From: Manihot esculenta
Lineage: Eukaryota; Streptophyta; Magnoliopsida; Malpighiales; Euphorbiaceae
NCBI RefSeq assembly: GCF_001659605.2
Contig: NC_035173.2
Coordinates: 15,245,003-15,309,002 of the forward strand
Reading direction: 5' to 3'
Length of the DNA: 64,000 bases
Shown here: piece after piece, positions 1 through 9,339 of the stretch
How the letters are laid out: every line of letters starts with the position of its first letter
Position numbering within the stretch: position 1 is the stretch's first letter
The notes under the pieces: generated by a model
What the model was told of the DNA's origin: nothing
Seen by the model: only the letters and a program-made list of their open reading frames with translations
Databases searched by the model: none
Program-made: the position numbers and the translations under genes

Positions 1-1373
1 GCTATGTGTCCCTCCTGTCCACATCTGAAACATGTATTAGTCCCAGCTCGACACACTCCCCTGTGCGGTCTTCCACATCTCTGGCATTCTGTACCATCTG
101 AGCCTGATCTCGAGCCACCGCCAAATCCCAGACCGAATTTCAACTTGTTCCAAAACTTATTCTTCTTCGGCTTCCTGGTGGTGTTATCCCACCTCTTCTT
201 ACCTGAGCTCTGAGAAGAGAGACCTGGCCCTCCTCTGCCTGGGGTCTTAACCCCTGAAGACTGGGTCACTGACTGCTTCACTGACCCCTCAACTATAGCA
301 CTTGCCTCCATTCTTCGAGCCATATCCACCACAGTGTGGAAACTTTCTCTCTCAGCTGACTGAATCAACGAGGAGTACCTGGAATGCAGCTTCATAACAT
401 ACCTCTTGGCTTTCTTCGTATCTGTATCTAGAGCTTGCCCTGAAAAAGGCAATAGCTCCAAGAATTTATCCGTGAACTCCTCTACACCCATGTGCTCTGA
501 CTGCCTCAGTTGCTCAAACTCAATCATCTTCAGTTCTCTGGAACTGTCTGGAAAAGCCCATCCAGCGAACTCATTCGCAAATTCCTCCCATGTCATACCG
601 TCTAGTCTCGGGTTCACATAACACTTGAACCATTCCCGTGCCTTCTTGCACTTTAAGGTGAACCCTGCCATCTGAATGGCCCTGCTATCATTAGCCCCTA
701 GCTCATCAGTTATTGTCTTCACTACTCTCAGATACTCAAAGGGGTCATCCCCTGACTTGTATTTGGGAGCATCCAGCTTAAGGTAATCTGTCATTTTCAC
801 TTTGCTCCCATCGACTGAGCTAGGTCTAGGAGGTTGAGTAACTGGGGCTGCTGGTTCTGTAGGTGGTGGAGGTGGAGGTGCAGCATTCCCCGAGGTGGGG
901 TTTGCCGGGTTTGGATAGAAGGGTGAGGGTGGATAAGCTGGGTACTGTGTGTAAGGTGGATAGAAAGGTGGATAAGGCATGTAGGTAGGGTAGGGGTTAA
1001 AGCTGGAGTAATCCGATGTACCTCCCATCGGATACCCTGAACCCTGTGGGAAGGGTGGATAATGGGGTGGAAAACCATACCCCGAGGCCTGAACGCCTCC
1101 CTAAGACTCCCCTGTCCCTTCTTCCTCCATGCTCACATCCAGGTTCCCATCCCTCCTCTGATCCTCTTCCATAACCTCCCTCACATCTGAAGAACTTCCT
1201 CCCCTATCTGTCCCCCTTCTGCTAGCATCAAAAGACCTTCTAAGGTCCCTTGACACTCTTTCTCTGTTGGCTCTACAAGACATTGTCCTAGGCAATGTAG
1301 GAGGACGGGCGCTCGTGCCCTCATCCTCAGGTGGTACTCCGGTCAATCTCGTCGATCGACGGGTTCCTCTCAT
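1..1373 (-). pseudogene. gag fragment of T1 (stop-interrupted)
   Basis: Capsid/nucleocapsid part of a Tekay-like polyprotein. The start Met at 1373 (MRGTRRSTRL) matches the start in T2 and T3. The frame is interrupted by a TAG near 1097, where T2 has a glutamine codon (GES-Q-GG). After it the same frame can be followed through the proline/tyrosine-rich stretch, the retrotransposon-gag core ([20 protein letters not shown]) and into the CCHC knuckle ([11 protein letters not shown]), which is cut by the window edge. Plus-strand ORFs over this stretch are shadows. One stop alone would make this a recently broken gene, but protease and pol are not visible here. Confidence 0.82.
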
Positions 1374-1627
1374 CCTATTTCTGAAAAACAGCACACATCA
1401 AGCAAGCATTAGCATCATATGGTTCATGTGGGCACACATGAACCCTCATCACATACATCACATAGCATAGCATATCATTAATGCACATGCATAAAGTCAT
1501 GGCAATTCACATCATCATGCAAGACAGGACTCCACATCCTATCCTAGTGGACATGATCTTCCTATTGTGCTTGACCTTCTATAACATCTATGAGCCCGAC
1601 ACTCTAGGTCCGACCATATGAACCTAG

Positions 1628-1640
1628 GGCTCTGATACCA
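1628..1640 (-). other. Primer binding site of T1 (tRNA-iMet)
   Basis: On the minus strand, three bases after the LTR end, the sequence reads TGGTATCAGAGCC. This is complementary to the 3' end of plant initiator tRNA-Met and is the usual primer site of Tekay-type elements. It fixes the orientation and the inner LTR boundary. Confidence 0.9.
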
Positions 1641-1643
1641 TTC

Positions 1644-3934
1644 TGTAACGACCCGAAAATCAGACCGCTACCGGCGCTAGGATCCAGATCGGCTTAAGGC
1701 CGCCGGGACCCGTAGCAAGCCTGACATGTAACCTGTAAACCTGTTTAATCCCATACATGATCAACAATCATACATAAAAATTAAAACTTTCCTTTTCATC
1801 ATACACCAAACTCAACCTGTGCATGCACTAAACATAGCATAACTTAAACATTTATCCCTCAGTGGGATCTCGTCAATGCCCCAATGGGCGATACATCATA
1901 AGTTGAGTTGGTTAGGCATAAACATCAATAGACATAAGATCATGTAATAAAAGGGATTACAACATCTATAGGGTCAAGCACAACTTCTAATCCTCAATAT
2001 CATTACACATAACATAACTATTCAGTTATACATCATCTTACAATTTATCATGTCCACTATCTATCTATTACAAACATAAGACTTTACTCTTCTTGACTTC
2101 TCTGTCTAGCCCGTACCTACAATCCTGGGGGATTAGGGAAAAGGGGTGAGCTACTAGAGCCCAGTGAGCAGAATAATAGAAAACAATATTTAAAATCTCA
2201 TGCCATTATGTAATGCAGCACATCACAACTAATCACATCTCGGATGGTATTGTCACCAATAGTCCTCTACATTCCAAAGTGTCGGGACGTAGAATGGGTA
2301 CAACCGGTCTTTCTCTTAACATAACATATCATAACATTCCAATGTGCCAGGGACGTAGAATGGGTACAACCTGGACTTTCTCTTACATAGTGCCAGGGAC
2401 GTAGAATGGGTACAACCTGGACTTCCATACCATATCATGCCGTAACATCATCATACCATATGAGGACTAAAGGGTCATCCAATAACCAATCCACATCAAC
2501 ATCATAAATGCAATGCAACATATTCGTGGATTCTAATGCAAACAACCTAATTCATCACATGGCATTCATGATGCATGAACATGCTCAATTGTATAATGCA
2601 TTTGCTTTAAAACATAAAGGTTTATTCTACTCACCTCTGGATAGCTCTGACCAGACACTGGGGCAACAGACTCACTGCTGGGGTCCTCGGTTCCTCGGGT
2701 CCGAACCTACACAGGTGGACTCAAATGAGGGACCAAACATACCTGAACATAACTCTAAACTATTCCCCAAAAACCCCCTAAAATATCATGGAATAATCAT
2801 AGAAAAACATGCAAGAAATGGCTGAACAGGGCACTTTCGGCGGCAGGTTCGGCGGCCGAAAGTCCCTCCAGAGCCGAAAGTCAGGCAGGTTCGGCGGCAC
2901 CTTCGGCTGCCGAAACTCCCAGACAGAGGCGAAACTCATGCATGTTCGGCGGCCGAAAGTCCCAGACAGAGACGAAAGTCTCCTTTTGGGGGCAACTTCG
3001 GCAGCCGAAAGGCCTGCCTCCCCAGCCATGTTCGGCGGCCGAAAGTGCCTTCGGCTGCCGAACTTGGTTTCTGCCAAAGGGCAGAAACTTGGCTCCTTTA
3101 TGCACATTTGCCTCCTAACTCTTCCAACATGCATATAACTCATCCAAATCATGCAAATATACATACATGGGTTCCTAGGGGCCTCAAACTAACTTAAACT
3201 CCAACTACAACACACAACAACAACACAATCCAACATACATTGTTCAAAACATATCATTAACTCAAAAACCTAACTAAGAGCTAAACATGCATTCTACCCC
3301 ATAGATCTTGCATAAAACTTACTTTAAACATGAAATGAGCTTAAGATCGGCTCTTACCTCTTGAAGATCGAGAGAGAGACGTCCTAAACTCGGAGGTGGG
3401 AGATTTTGAGTTCTTGAACCTCAAAGCTCCAAAACTTGCTTTAAAACTCGAAAATCTTCAAAACAATGTAAAAGCTTGTGAAAATCTTGAAAGATTTAAA
3501 GAAAAGAACTCAAGGATGGTGAGGAACGGCGGAAAAGCTCACCTTGGCCGAAAATGGGGAAAAGCTCGCCCGTTTTCGGCTAAGGGACCCTTTTATAATG
3601 GCTGGCCAGGCCACGTTCGGGGGCCGAAAGTGCTTCCGCATGCATGCCATGTTCGGCGGCCGAACCTGGACTTTCCTCACTTACGCCTTCGGGGGCCTAA
3701 AGCACTCCCGAAGTGCATGCATGTTCGGCGGCCGAACTTTGAGTTTCGGCGGCCGAACCTGAGTTTCCTCCAAGGGTGTTTTCATTCAAAAACTCTTTTC
3801 CTCTTTACTTATATTCATTAAAAACAATTAAAACATTTCATGAAAACATGGTTTTACCCTTCTAGAGGTCTCCGACATCCGAAATTCCACCGGACGGTAA
3901 GAATTCCGATACCGGAGTCTAGCCGGGTATTACA
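1644..3934 (-). repeat. 5' LTR of T1
   Basis: A 2291-bp LTR bounded by TG...CA. Read on the minus strand it has the family layout: GTAATACCCGGCTAGAC start, a first palindrome array (3615-3757), a TATA-like CATTATAAAA (3591-3600), an AAGAG|GTAAG splice-donor-like site near 3355, a second palindrome array (2833-3062), a short tandem repeat (about 2278-2427) and the CGTTACA end. At least six exact copies of TTCGGCNGCCGAA occur in the second array, for example at 2848, 2902, 2945, 2997, 3031 and 3050. Confidence 0.9.
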
Positions 3935-4331
3935 CCCGCCTTGTGCCATTTTACTGAAAAAATGACTTAATTGGTCTATTTAGGAACTAACACTTAAAGA
4001 CTCATCTAGCAGTGACTTGCCTTGTGGCAATTTTTGGCAAGAGATGCCTTCATTGATGTATTCAGGGACTAACATCCAAAGACTCGCTTCGCGGTGATCT
4101 GCCTTGTGGTGATTTTTTGGCAAGAAATACCTAATTACTATATTCAAGGACTAACACCCAGAGACTCGCAGTGACCCTCCTTGTGGTATCCTTTTAGCAA
4201 AAGATGCCTTTAATATTTAATGGGACTAGAATCCGGTTACTCGCTTGGTAGTTACCCGCCTTGTGGCACTTTTTGATAAAAACTTGCCTTTAATTATTAT
4301 CTTTTCGGATTAACACCCAAAGATTCCTTAT
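3935..4331. repeat. Degenerate tandem repeat, ~80-bp unit, about five copies
   Basis: The core GCCTTGTGG(C/T) recurs near 3938, 4019, 4101, 4177 and 4257, a spacing of roughly 76-82 bp. Each core is followed by a T-rich stretch with GGCAAGA and TGCCTT. It is preceded by GGACTAACACCCAAAGACTCGC-like sequence. The array is cut on the left by the T1 LTR and on the right by the poly(A) end of the LINE, so both elements landed in or beside it. It is non-coding and I do not recognise the family. Confidence 0.75.
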
Positions 4332-4349
4332 TCTTTTTTTTTTTGAAAG

Positions 4350-5047
4350 CAAAACTACTGATTGTATTGCTAAAATTCCATCAAACAAAGAGGGATATCA
4401 TCCCATACAGAGAGAAGATTATGCCTAATAGATTCTCTAGTTAAAGTATGAGCAGCTAGAGTAGCATTACGACGAACCCATCTAACAGAAATATCAGTTC
4501 TAGAGTCTAACAAATATTTGCAATCATTCAAAATCGAACCCCTGCATAATATAATTTGGCAAAGATGCTCCTCAAGTGCCTATCTAAACCCCTGCATAAG
4601 ATAATTTGGCAAAGATGCTCCTCCTTCTTTCTCATCTCTTGAGCATAAATCATTAAAGTCTCCCGAACAAAGCCACGGAAGAAAGCTTCTACGAGATGAA
4701 GCTCGAATAAGGTTCCAAGATTGACGTCGTCATTGCGATTCTGAAAATCCATAATAACTAGTAAACCTCCATTGACATTACCTTTCGAAACAACCGAATC
4801 AATAAAATTTAAAGAAAAGCAAATCACAGAAACAGACACATGACTCTTTCACATTAACGAAAGGCCTCCTCCCAATCCTTGTCTATTGACTGAGAAGCAA
4901 CCATCAAAATGTAAAAAACTATGAAAAAATTTCATACGAGAACTAAGAGCTTTTGTTTTCATCAAAAATAAAATGTCCAGCTTGTAACTAGTGATCAAAT
5001 CCTTCAATGCATTAACTATCCGAGGATTGCCGAGTCCTCAGCAGTTC
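4350..5047 (-). pseudogene. LINE ORF2 remnant: endonuclease joined to RNase H tail
   Basis: On the minus strand the block opens with GLGNPR, then VNALKDLITSYKLDILFLMKTK, the N-terminal apurinic-type endonuclease of plant L1 elements. The catalytic glutamate of the usual FLMETK is a lysine here, and a stop follows GGGLSLM. After about 400 bp the endonuclease stops. The end of an RNase H domain follows (VRWVRRNATLAAHTLTRE), then the 3' end. About 3 kb of a normal ORF2, including all of the reverse transcriptase, is therefore absent. The junction is marked by a 50-bp direct repeat at 4537-4623. Confidence 0.82.
4537..4623. repeat. 50-bp-period direct repeat at LINE deletion junction
   Basis: The sequence AACCCCTGCATAA, then TAATTTGGCAAAGATGC, appears twice, at about 4537-4573 and 4587-4623, with one base difference in the first part. 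It sits exactly where the endonuclease remnant meets the RNase H remnant, so it probably records the deletion or template-switch event. Confidence 0.8.
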
Positions 5048-5845
5048 TGATACGGAACCAATAGGGCAAATTTCTAACAATGGTGTGGAGCAAACTTATG
5101 TCATTCAAATGGATCTAAAAGGAGTTCAAAATCATATTCATATGATCCATATATATTTGGGGCGTGCTTCAACTCATATGGGACAGATTTGATGCAACAC
5201 TTGCAATCATAGGTTTAGGGAACCTAATCAAACCTATGGGCTAAAACTACACAAAGGGAAGCCTAAAGTGAAGCCTAAAGTGAAGATCAAGTAAGGTTTT
5301 TGTGAAGATTCAGCTTTGTTATGATGGGCTTGCTATGTTTTATTATTTGAACACTTATTTTATTTTAGCTTTGTTTGGGCTTGTATTCTGGCCATATTTT
5401 ATCTTTTAAGTTTTAGAGTGTTGGGCCATGTTTTAATACTTATGTGTTATTTTAGTGTGTGATTGGGCTTGGACCTTATGTGTTTAAGTCAGGCCCAAGA
5501 AGAGTGTCTTAGGGTTTTATTTGTTTTTCTCCTTACTATATAAGGATAAGAAACAATTATAAGAGGCAGCTTTTAATCAAAATTTCAGAATTCTTTTCAT
5601 GCCTTTGGCGTGTATTGCTTTGAGTGAGAGTGAGGATTTGCTTTCATCAATTTCACCAGGAATCTTGGCTTACTTATCAACTATTCGTTGTGGTGTTTGT
5701 TAGATTCTCATCTAAATCCTTCGATCATTGGTGTTTCAGCTTCTCTAAGTGTGGAGTGCCATAGGAGGTGGATTTATCAAATCTTTGGATTCCATATCTA
5801 CTTGTGCGTGTGGGTTTGAGGCTTGTGTCATAGGGTTCTGCGTCA
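5048..5845 (+). repeat. 5' LTR of G1
   Basis: A 798-bp LTR. It carries a small 15-bp-like duplication (AAGCCTAAAGTG repeated, about 5265-5290) not present in the 3' copy, and a TATA-like CTATATAAGG near 5537. It ends GCGTCA directly before the primer site. Confidence 0.9.
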
Positions 5846-5847
5846 GT

Positions 5848-5860
5848 TGGTATCAGAGCC
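5848..5860 (+). other. Primer binding site of G1 (tRNA-iMet)
   Basis: TGGTATCAGAGCC, two bases after the LTR end. It is complementary to initiator tRNA-Met. Confidence 0.92.
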
Positions 5861-6919
5861 AAAGTGAGGTAAATTCTGATTTATCTCAGGATCTAGAGTT
5901 TTTTTTGAGTTTTCATTTTCTTTCTTGTTGTTTTCGGTGAAAGCTTGTGTGTCCATGGATGCACCTTCTTGATTATTAATCATAGCAATATGTAAAGTGG
6001 GAACTTTTTTTTCTTCTTCTTTCTTTCTTTTCTCTTTTTTTTTCGGCCGCCTAACATTGTCCAGTTTCAGCCGCTAAAGCTGCGCATTTTTAAAAACCCC
6101 CCACGACAGCTCATCGTCTTCTTCATCTCCCTCACGCGATTCCTCTCTCTTCTCGAGCCCTCTTCGTCTCCCTCGCCTTTGATCTGGCCGAAATTGTGAT
6201 ATGCTTCCTTTTCATCTATATTGCCTTACCTATCTCAATTAATTGCAGTAATTTATGGGAATCAATTTGAATTTTGAATTTTGAATCGGGCCGAATCCAA
6301 ATTAGGAGATAAAAGAAATTCTGCCTATTTCCTAAAGTGCACATTTAGGGCAATTGCATCTAAATTGATTTGATGTCAAATCCTTCTTTTCACACCAGAA
6401 TTTTCGTCCATGTTTCTGATCTGAGTGAAATTTACATTTTTCTTTTCTGATTCTATTTGTGGAGTTTTGATACTTTCCTTTTTGGGTAGATTTAAGTAGA
6501 TCCATATTTAATTTGCGTTGAAGTGAATTAAATGCAAATTTTTTGTCCAGGTTCGTTTTTATTTGATTTCAAGTTTCTTTTTTTTGGTTTAAGCTTGTTT
6601 TTGCTTCCTTGACATTGCTAGAGTATTGTTTGCTTGTGTCTATACTCTAGGTGATATTTTTCAAGTAGCACAAAACCTAGTTCATGTGTTACTTTCCAAA
6701 TTGTCAGTGTCTTCTTTCTAGTTTTTGCGAGCTTCCTTCTTTCTTTAGGTTTTCTTCTTTGTTTCATTAAACGCACCTTGTGGTTAGTTGGTTGACCTTA
6801 GTTTCTGAAGTGCAATTGAAGAATCAGCAAAAGAATGGTAAGAGTGCAAACACTTGAGTACTTTCTTTTTTAACACAATATTTGCTAGTTCTTTTTGTTC
6901 TTTGTTGATTTAAGGTAGG
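5861..6919 (+). other. G1 leader, non-coding
   Basis: About 1 kb of T-rich, stop-dense sequence between primer site and gag-protease ORF. At 6044-6056 it contains TTCGGCCGCCTAA followed by CAGCCGCTAA, a degraded form of the palindromic motif found in arrays elsewhere in the window. No other feature is visible. Confidence 0.6.
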
Positions 6920-8212
6920 ATGAGTAAAGACAAGAATGTGGTGGATCGTACTGATGGAAGTGAATCGAATATGGGTAACGATTATAAGCTCTTTAAGAAG
7001 TCAGTCACTGGTGAGTTGCAAAGGCTTAATAAGACTCTTGAGAGGTTAACTGAAACTATGAAGAGTTTGAATGTCTCACAAGCTTCCACTTCTACAAGAA
7101 TACCTCAAAGAACTCTTAATTGCAATAATGACTGTGATGATTCGGATGTGTTGGTTAATAATGTGTTGCTTGCTGCACATTATGAGATGTTTATTGCTAG
7201 GCGTGCTCTGAATATGCAGGTTAAGAAAGAAAGCCTAGAACAACGGGAAAATATATTTTACACTAGGTGTTTGGTTAATGGAAAAGTGTGTACTCTCATT
7301 ATTGATGGAGGTAGTTGCACAAATGTGGCAAGTGTGTATATGGTGGAGAAATTGGGCTTGGCTTCTATTGAACACCCTAAGCCATACAGATTGCAATGGT
7401 TGAATGATTATGGTGAGGTTAGGATTACACGCCAGGTGGTTATACCATTTTCTATTGGTAGGTACAAGGATGAGATATTGTGTGATGTGGTACCTATGCA
7501 GGCAAGCCATATGTTGTTGGGTAGGCCGTGGCAACATGATAGAAATGTGCAACATGATGGGTTCAATAACAAGTACTCCTTCACTCATGAAGGACAGAAG
7601 GTTATACTCGCTCCTTTATCACCTCAAGAGGTATATGTTGATCAAATAAAGATGCTGGAGAGGGAGAGGGAGGCTTCGGCCTTGGCCACAAAGGGGAGTG
7701 AGAGCTTGAATTCTACAGAAAAGATGAGAGAAAAGAGTGAGTTTGAGGGTAAAGAGGCTGGAAAAGAATCAAGACTAGTTCAAGGAGGGAAGGTGGAGAA
7801 AGAAAAGGAGAAAGAAGAGGCTAAAGTTTCAATCTCAACTTCCATAGAGATTGAAATTGAAGAGGAAGTTGTAATGCATGAATCTAATGTAGTTGTTGTT
7901 GAGAATTCCATCAATGAGCTTATAGAAGAGGTTGTCAATGATGAGGGACATGGGGAGCACATGATTGATGAGGTGGAGGCGAATGAGACTGTTTTGGAAG
8001 TTGTAGAGGAGAATGGGTCACATCCACAGGATATTTCTATGACTAATATTTTTATGCCTAGTTCATTTGTTCTTGATGTGCAGGTTGTTGATAAAAATAT
8101 CCATGACGAAAGTTTTATCCTATTTCCACATATTCAAAAGGAGGTCTTTGAAGATACATGGGTTCCTAAAGCTTCCCTTTTTGACATAAATATCAGCAAG
8201 ATTCGAGGATGA
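6920..8212 (+). CDS. Gag-like/aspartic protease protein of G1
   Basis: A 430-residue open frame. The N-terminus (residues 1-70) is polar with a predicted helical stretch (GELQRLNKTLERLTETMK). Residues about 85-110 resemble the end of a gag. Residues about 113-240 are a retropepsin-like domain: LIIDGGSCTNVAS carries the catalytic Asp in a D-G-G-S context, and SHMLLGRPWQHDR is the usual second half of Ty3/gypsy protease. The C-terminal 180 residues are very acidic (many Glu/Val), without a recognised domain. The zinc knuckle, RT, RNase H and integrase expected in a full element are absent. The frame ends right before the conserved ATTCGAGGATGAAT near the purine tract. Retained openness may mean recent origin or use in trans, which is inference. 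Confidence 0.82.
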   Translation: MSKDKNVVDRTDGSESNMGNDYKLFKKSVTGELQRLNKTLERLTETMKSLNVSQASTSTRIPQRTLNCNNDCDDSDVLVNNVLLAAHYEMFIARRALNMQVKKESLEQRENIFYTRCLVNGKVCTLIIDGGSCTNVASVYMVEKLGLASIEHPKPYRLQWLNDYGEVRITRQVVIPFSIGRYKDEILCDVVPMQASHMLLGRPWQHDRNVQHDGFNNKYSFTHEGQKVILAPLSPQEVYVDQIKMLEREREASALATKGSESLNSTEKMREKSEFEGKEAGKESRLVQGGKVEKEKEKEEAKVSISTSIEIEIEEEVVMHESNVVVVENSINELIEEVVNDEGHGEHMIDEVEANETVLEVVEENGSHPQDISMTNIFMPSSFVLDVQVVDKNIHDESFILFPHIQKEVFEDTWVPKASLFDINISKIRG

Positions 8213-8220
8213 ATCTTTTC

Positions 8221-8235
8221 TAAAGAAAGAGAGAA
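8221..8235 (+). other. Polypurine tract of G1
   Basis: TAAAGAAAGAGAGAA directly abuts the 3' LTR start (TGATACGG). The near-palindrome ATTCGAGGATGAAT lies just upstream at 8201-8214. Confidence 0.85.
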
Positions 8236-9261
8236 TGATACGGATCCAATAGGGCAAATTTCTAACAATGGTGTGGAGCAAACTTATGTCATTCAAATGG
8301 ATCTAAAAGGAGTTCAAAATCATATTCATATGATCCATATATATTTGGGGCATGCTTCAACTCATATGGGACAGATTTGGTGCAACACTTGCAATCATAG
8401 GCTTAGGGAGCCTAATCAAATCTATGGGCTAAAACTACACAAAGGGAAGCCTAAAGTGAAGATCAAGTAAGGTTTTTGTGAAGATTCAGCTTTGTTATGA
8501 TGGGCTTGCTATGTTTTATTATTTGAACACTTATTTTATTTTAGCTTTGTTTGGGCTTGTATTCTGGCCATATTTTATCTTTTAAGTTTTAGAGTGTTGG
8601 GCCATATTTTGGGCTTATGTTTTAATACTTATGTGTTATTTTAGTGTGTGATTGGGCTTGGACCTTATGTGTTTAAGTCAGGCCCAAGAAGAGTGTCTTA
8701 GGGTTTTATTTATTTTTCTCCTTACTATATAAGGATAAGAAACAATTATAAGAGGCAGCTTTTAATCAAATATTTCAGAATTCTTTTCATGCCTTTGGTG
8801 TGTATTGCTTTGAGTGAGAGTGAGGATTTGCTTTCATCAATTGCACCAGGAATCTTGGCTAACTTATCAACTATTTGTTGTGGCGTTTGTCAGATTCTCA
8901 TCTAAATCCTTCGATCATTGGTGTTTCAGCTTCTCTAAGTTTGGGGTGCCATAGGAGGTGGGTTTATCAAATCTTTGGATCGCAGCTTTTAATCAAAATT
9001 TCAGAATTCTTTTCATGCCTTTGGCGTGTATTGCTTTGAGTGAGAGTGAGGATTTGCTTTCATCAATTGCACCAGGAATCTTGGCTTACTTATCAACTAT
9101 TCGTTGTGGCGTTTGTCAGATTCTCATCTAAATCCTTCGATCATTGGTGTTTCAGCTTCTCTAAGTGTGGGGTGCCATAGGAGGTGGGTTTATCAAATCT
9201 TTGAATTCCATATCTACTTGTGCGTGTGGGTTTGAGGCTTGTGCCATAGGGTTCCACGTCA
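8236..9261 (+). repeat. 3' LTR of G1, enlarged by a tandem duplication
   Basis: 1026 bp against 798 bp in the 5' LTR. The excess is explained by a 227-bp tandem duplication (8756-8982 and 8983-9209). Since LTRs are copied from one template, the duplication most simply arose after insertion. Confidence 0.9.
8756..9209 (+). repeat. 227-bp tandem duplication inside G1 3' LTR
   Basis: Both copies begin CAGCTTTTAATCAAA and run to TTTATCAAATCTTTG(G/A)AT, with a few mismatches between them. The second copy continues into the normal LTR end. Confidence 0.88.
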
Positions 9262-9339
9262 AGTTCCAACATAGGACGATCATTGCTTTCGGCTATCCTG
9301 ACCTTTGATGGGATGAGCTGCTTCACTGTTGCCTGTCAA
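9262..9339 (-). pseudogene. LINE segment: ORF1-ORF2 spacer and ORF2 start
   Basis: The minus strand here ends ATGTTGGAACT at the G1 insertion. Joined to the block left of G1 it reads W-N-C-stop-G-L-G-N-P-R, the conserved opening of plant LINE endonuclease (normally W-N-C-R-G-L-G-N-P). The Arg codon is TGA, as expected from CpG decay of CGA. The other end is cut by solo LTR S1. Confidence 0.75.

Larger units (their letters stand above)
1..3934 (-). mobile_element. T1: Tekay-like Ty3/gypsy element, 5' end only
   Basis: This is the 5' part of a minus-strand LTR retrotransposon that continues beyond the left edge. Reading the minus strand, a full LTR (3934 down to 1644) is followed by an initiator-Met primer site, a leader and a gag frame that is still open at position 1. 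The gag starts with MRGTRRSTRL, almost as in the intact T2 element, so T1 belongs to the same family. The LTR is 2291 bp, begins TGTAATACCCGG and ends CGTTACA on its own strand. The 3' half and the left target-site duplication are outside the window, so its integrity cannot be judged. Confidence 0.88.
5048..9261 (+). mobile_element. G1: Ty3/gypsy-type deletion derivative with gag-protease only
   Basis: A complete 4214-bp insertion with TSD AGTTC on both sides (5043-5047, 9262-9266). It has LTRs starting TGATACGG and ending CGTCA, an initiator-Met primer site, one ORF (6920-8212) and a purine tract before the 3' LTR. The ORF contains an aspartic protease but no reverse transcriptase, RNase H or integrase, so the element cannot move itself. 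It is inserted in the start of the LINE ORF2. Confidence 0.92.

Noticed and set aside
2778..3164. Overlapping ORFs on both strands rich in FGGR, SAAE and RPPN-like peptides (also 14074-14382, 21626-21934, 25025-25411, 44451-45005, 49592-50116 and others)
   Set aside because: They are translations of the palindromic motif arrays inside LTRs, open on both strands because the motif lacks stops. They differ in length and frame between LTR copies, so they are not genes.
7235..7588. Minus-strand 117-codon ORF opposite the G1 gag-protease
   Set aside because: Shadow of the real plus-strand frame, no recognisable domain.
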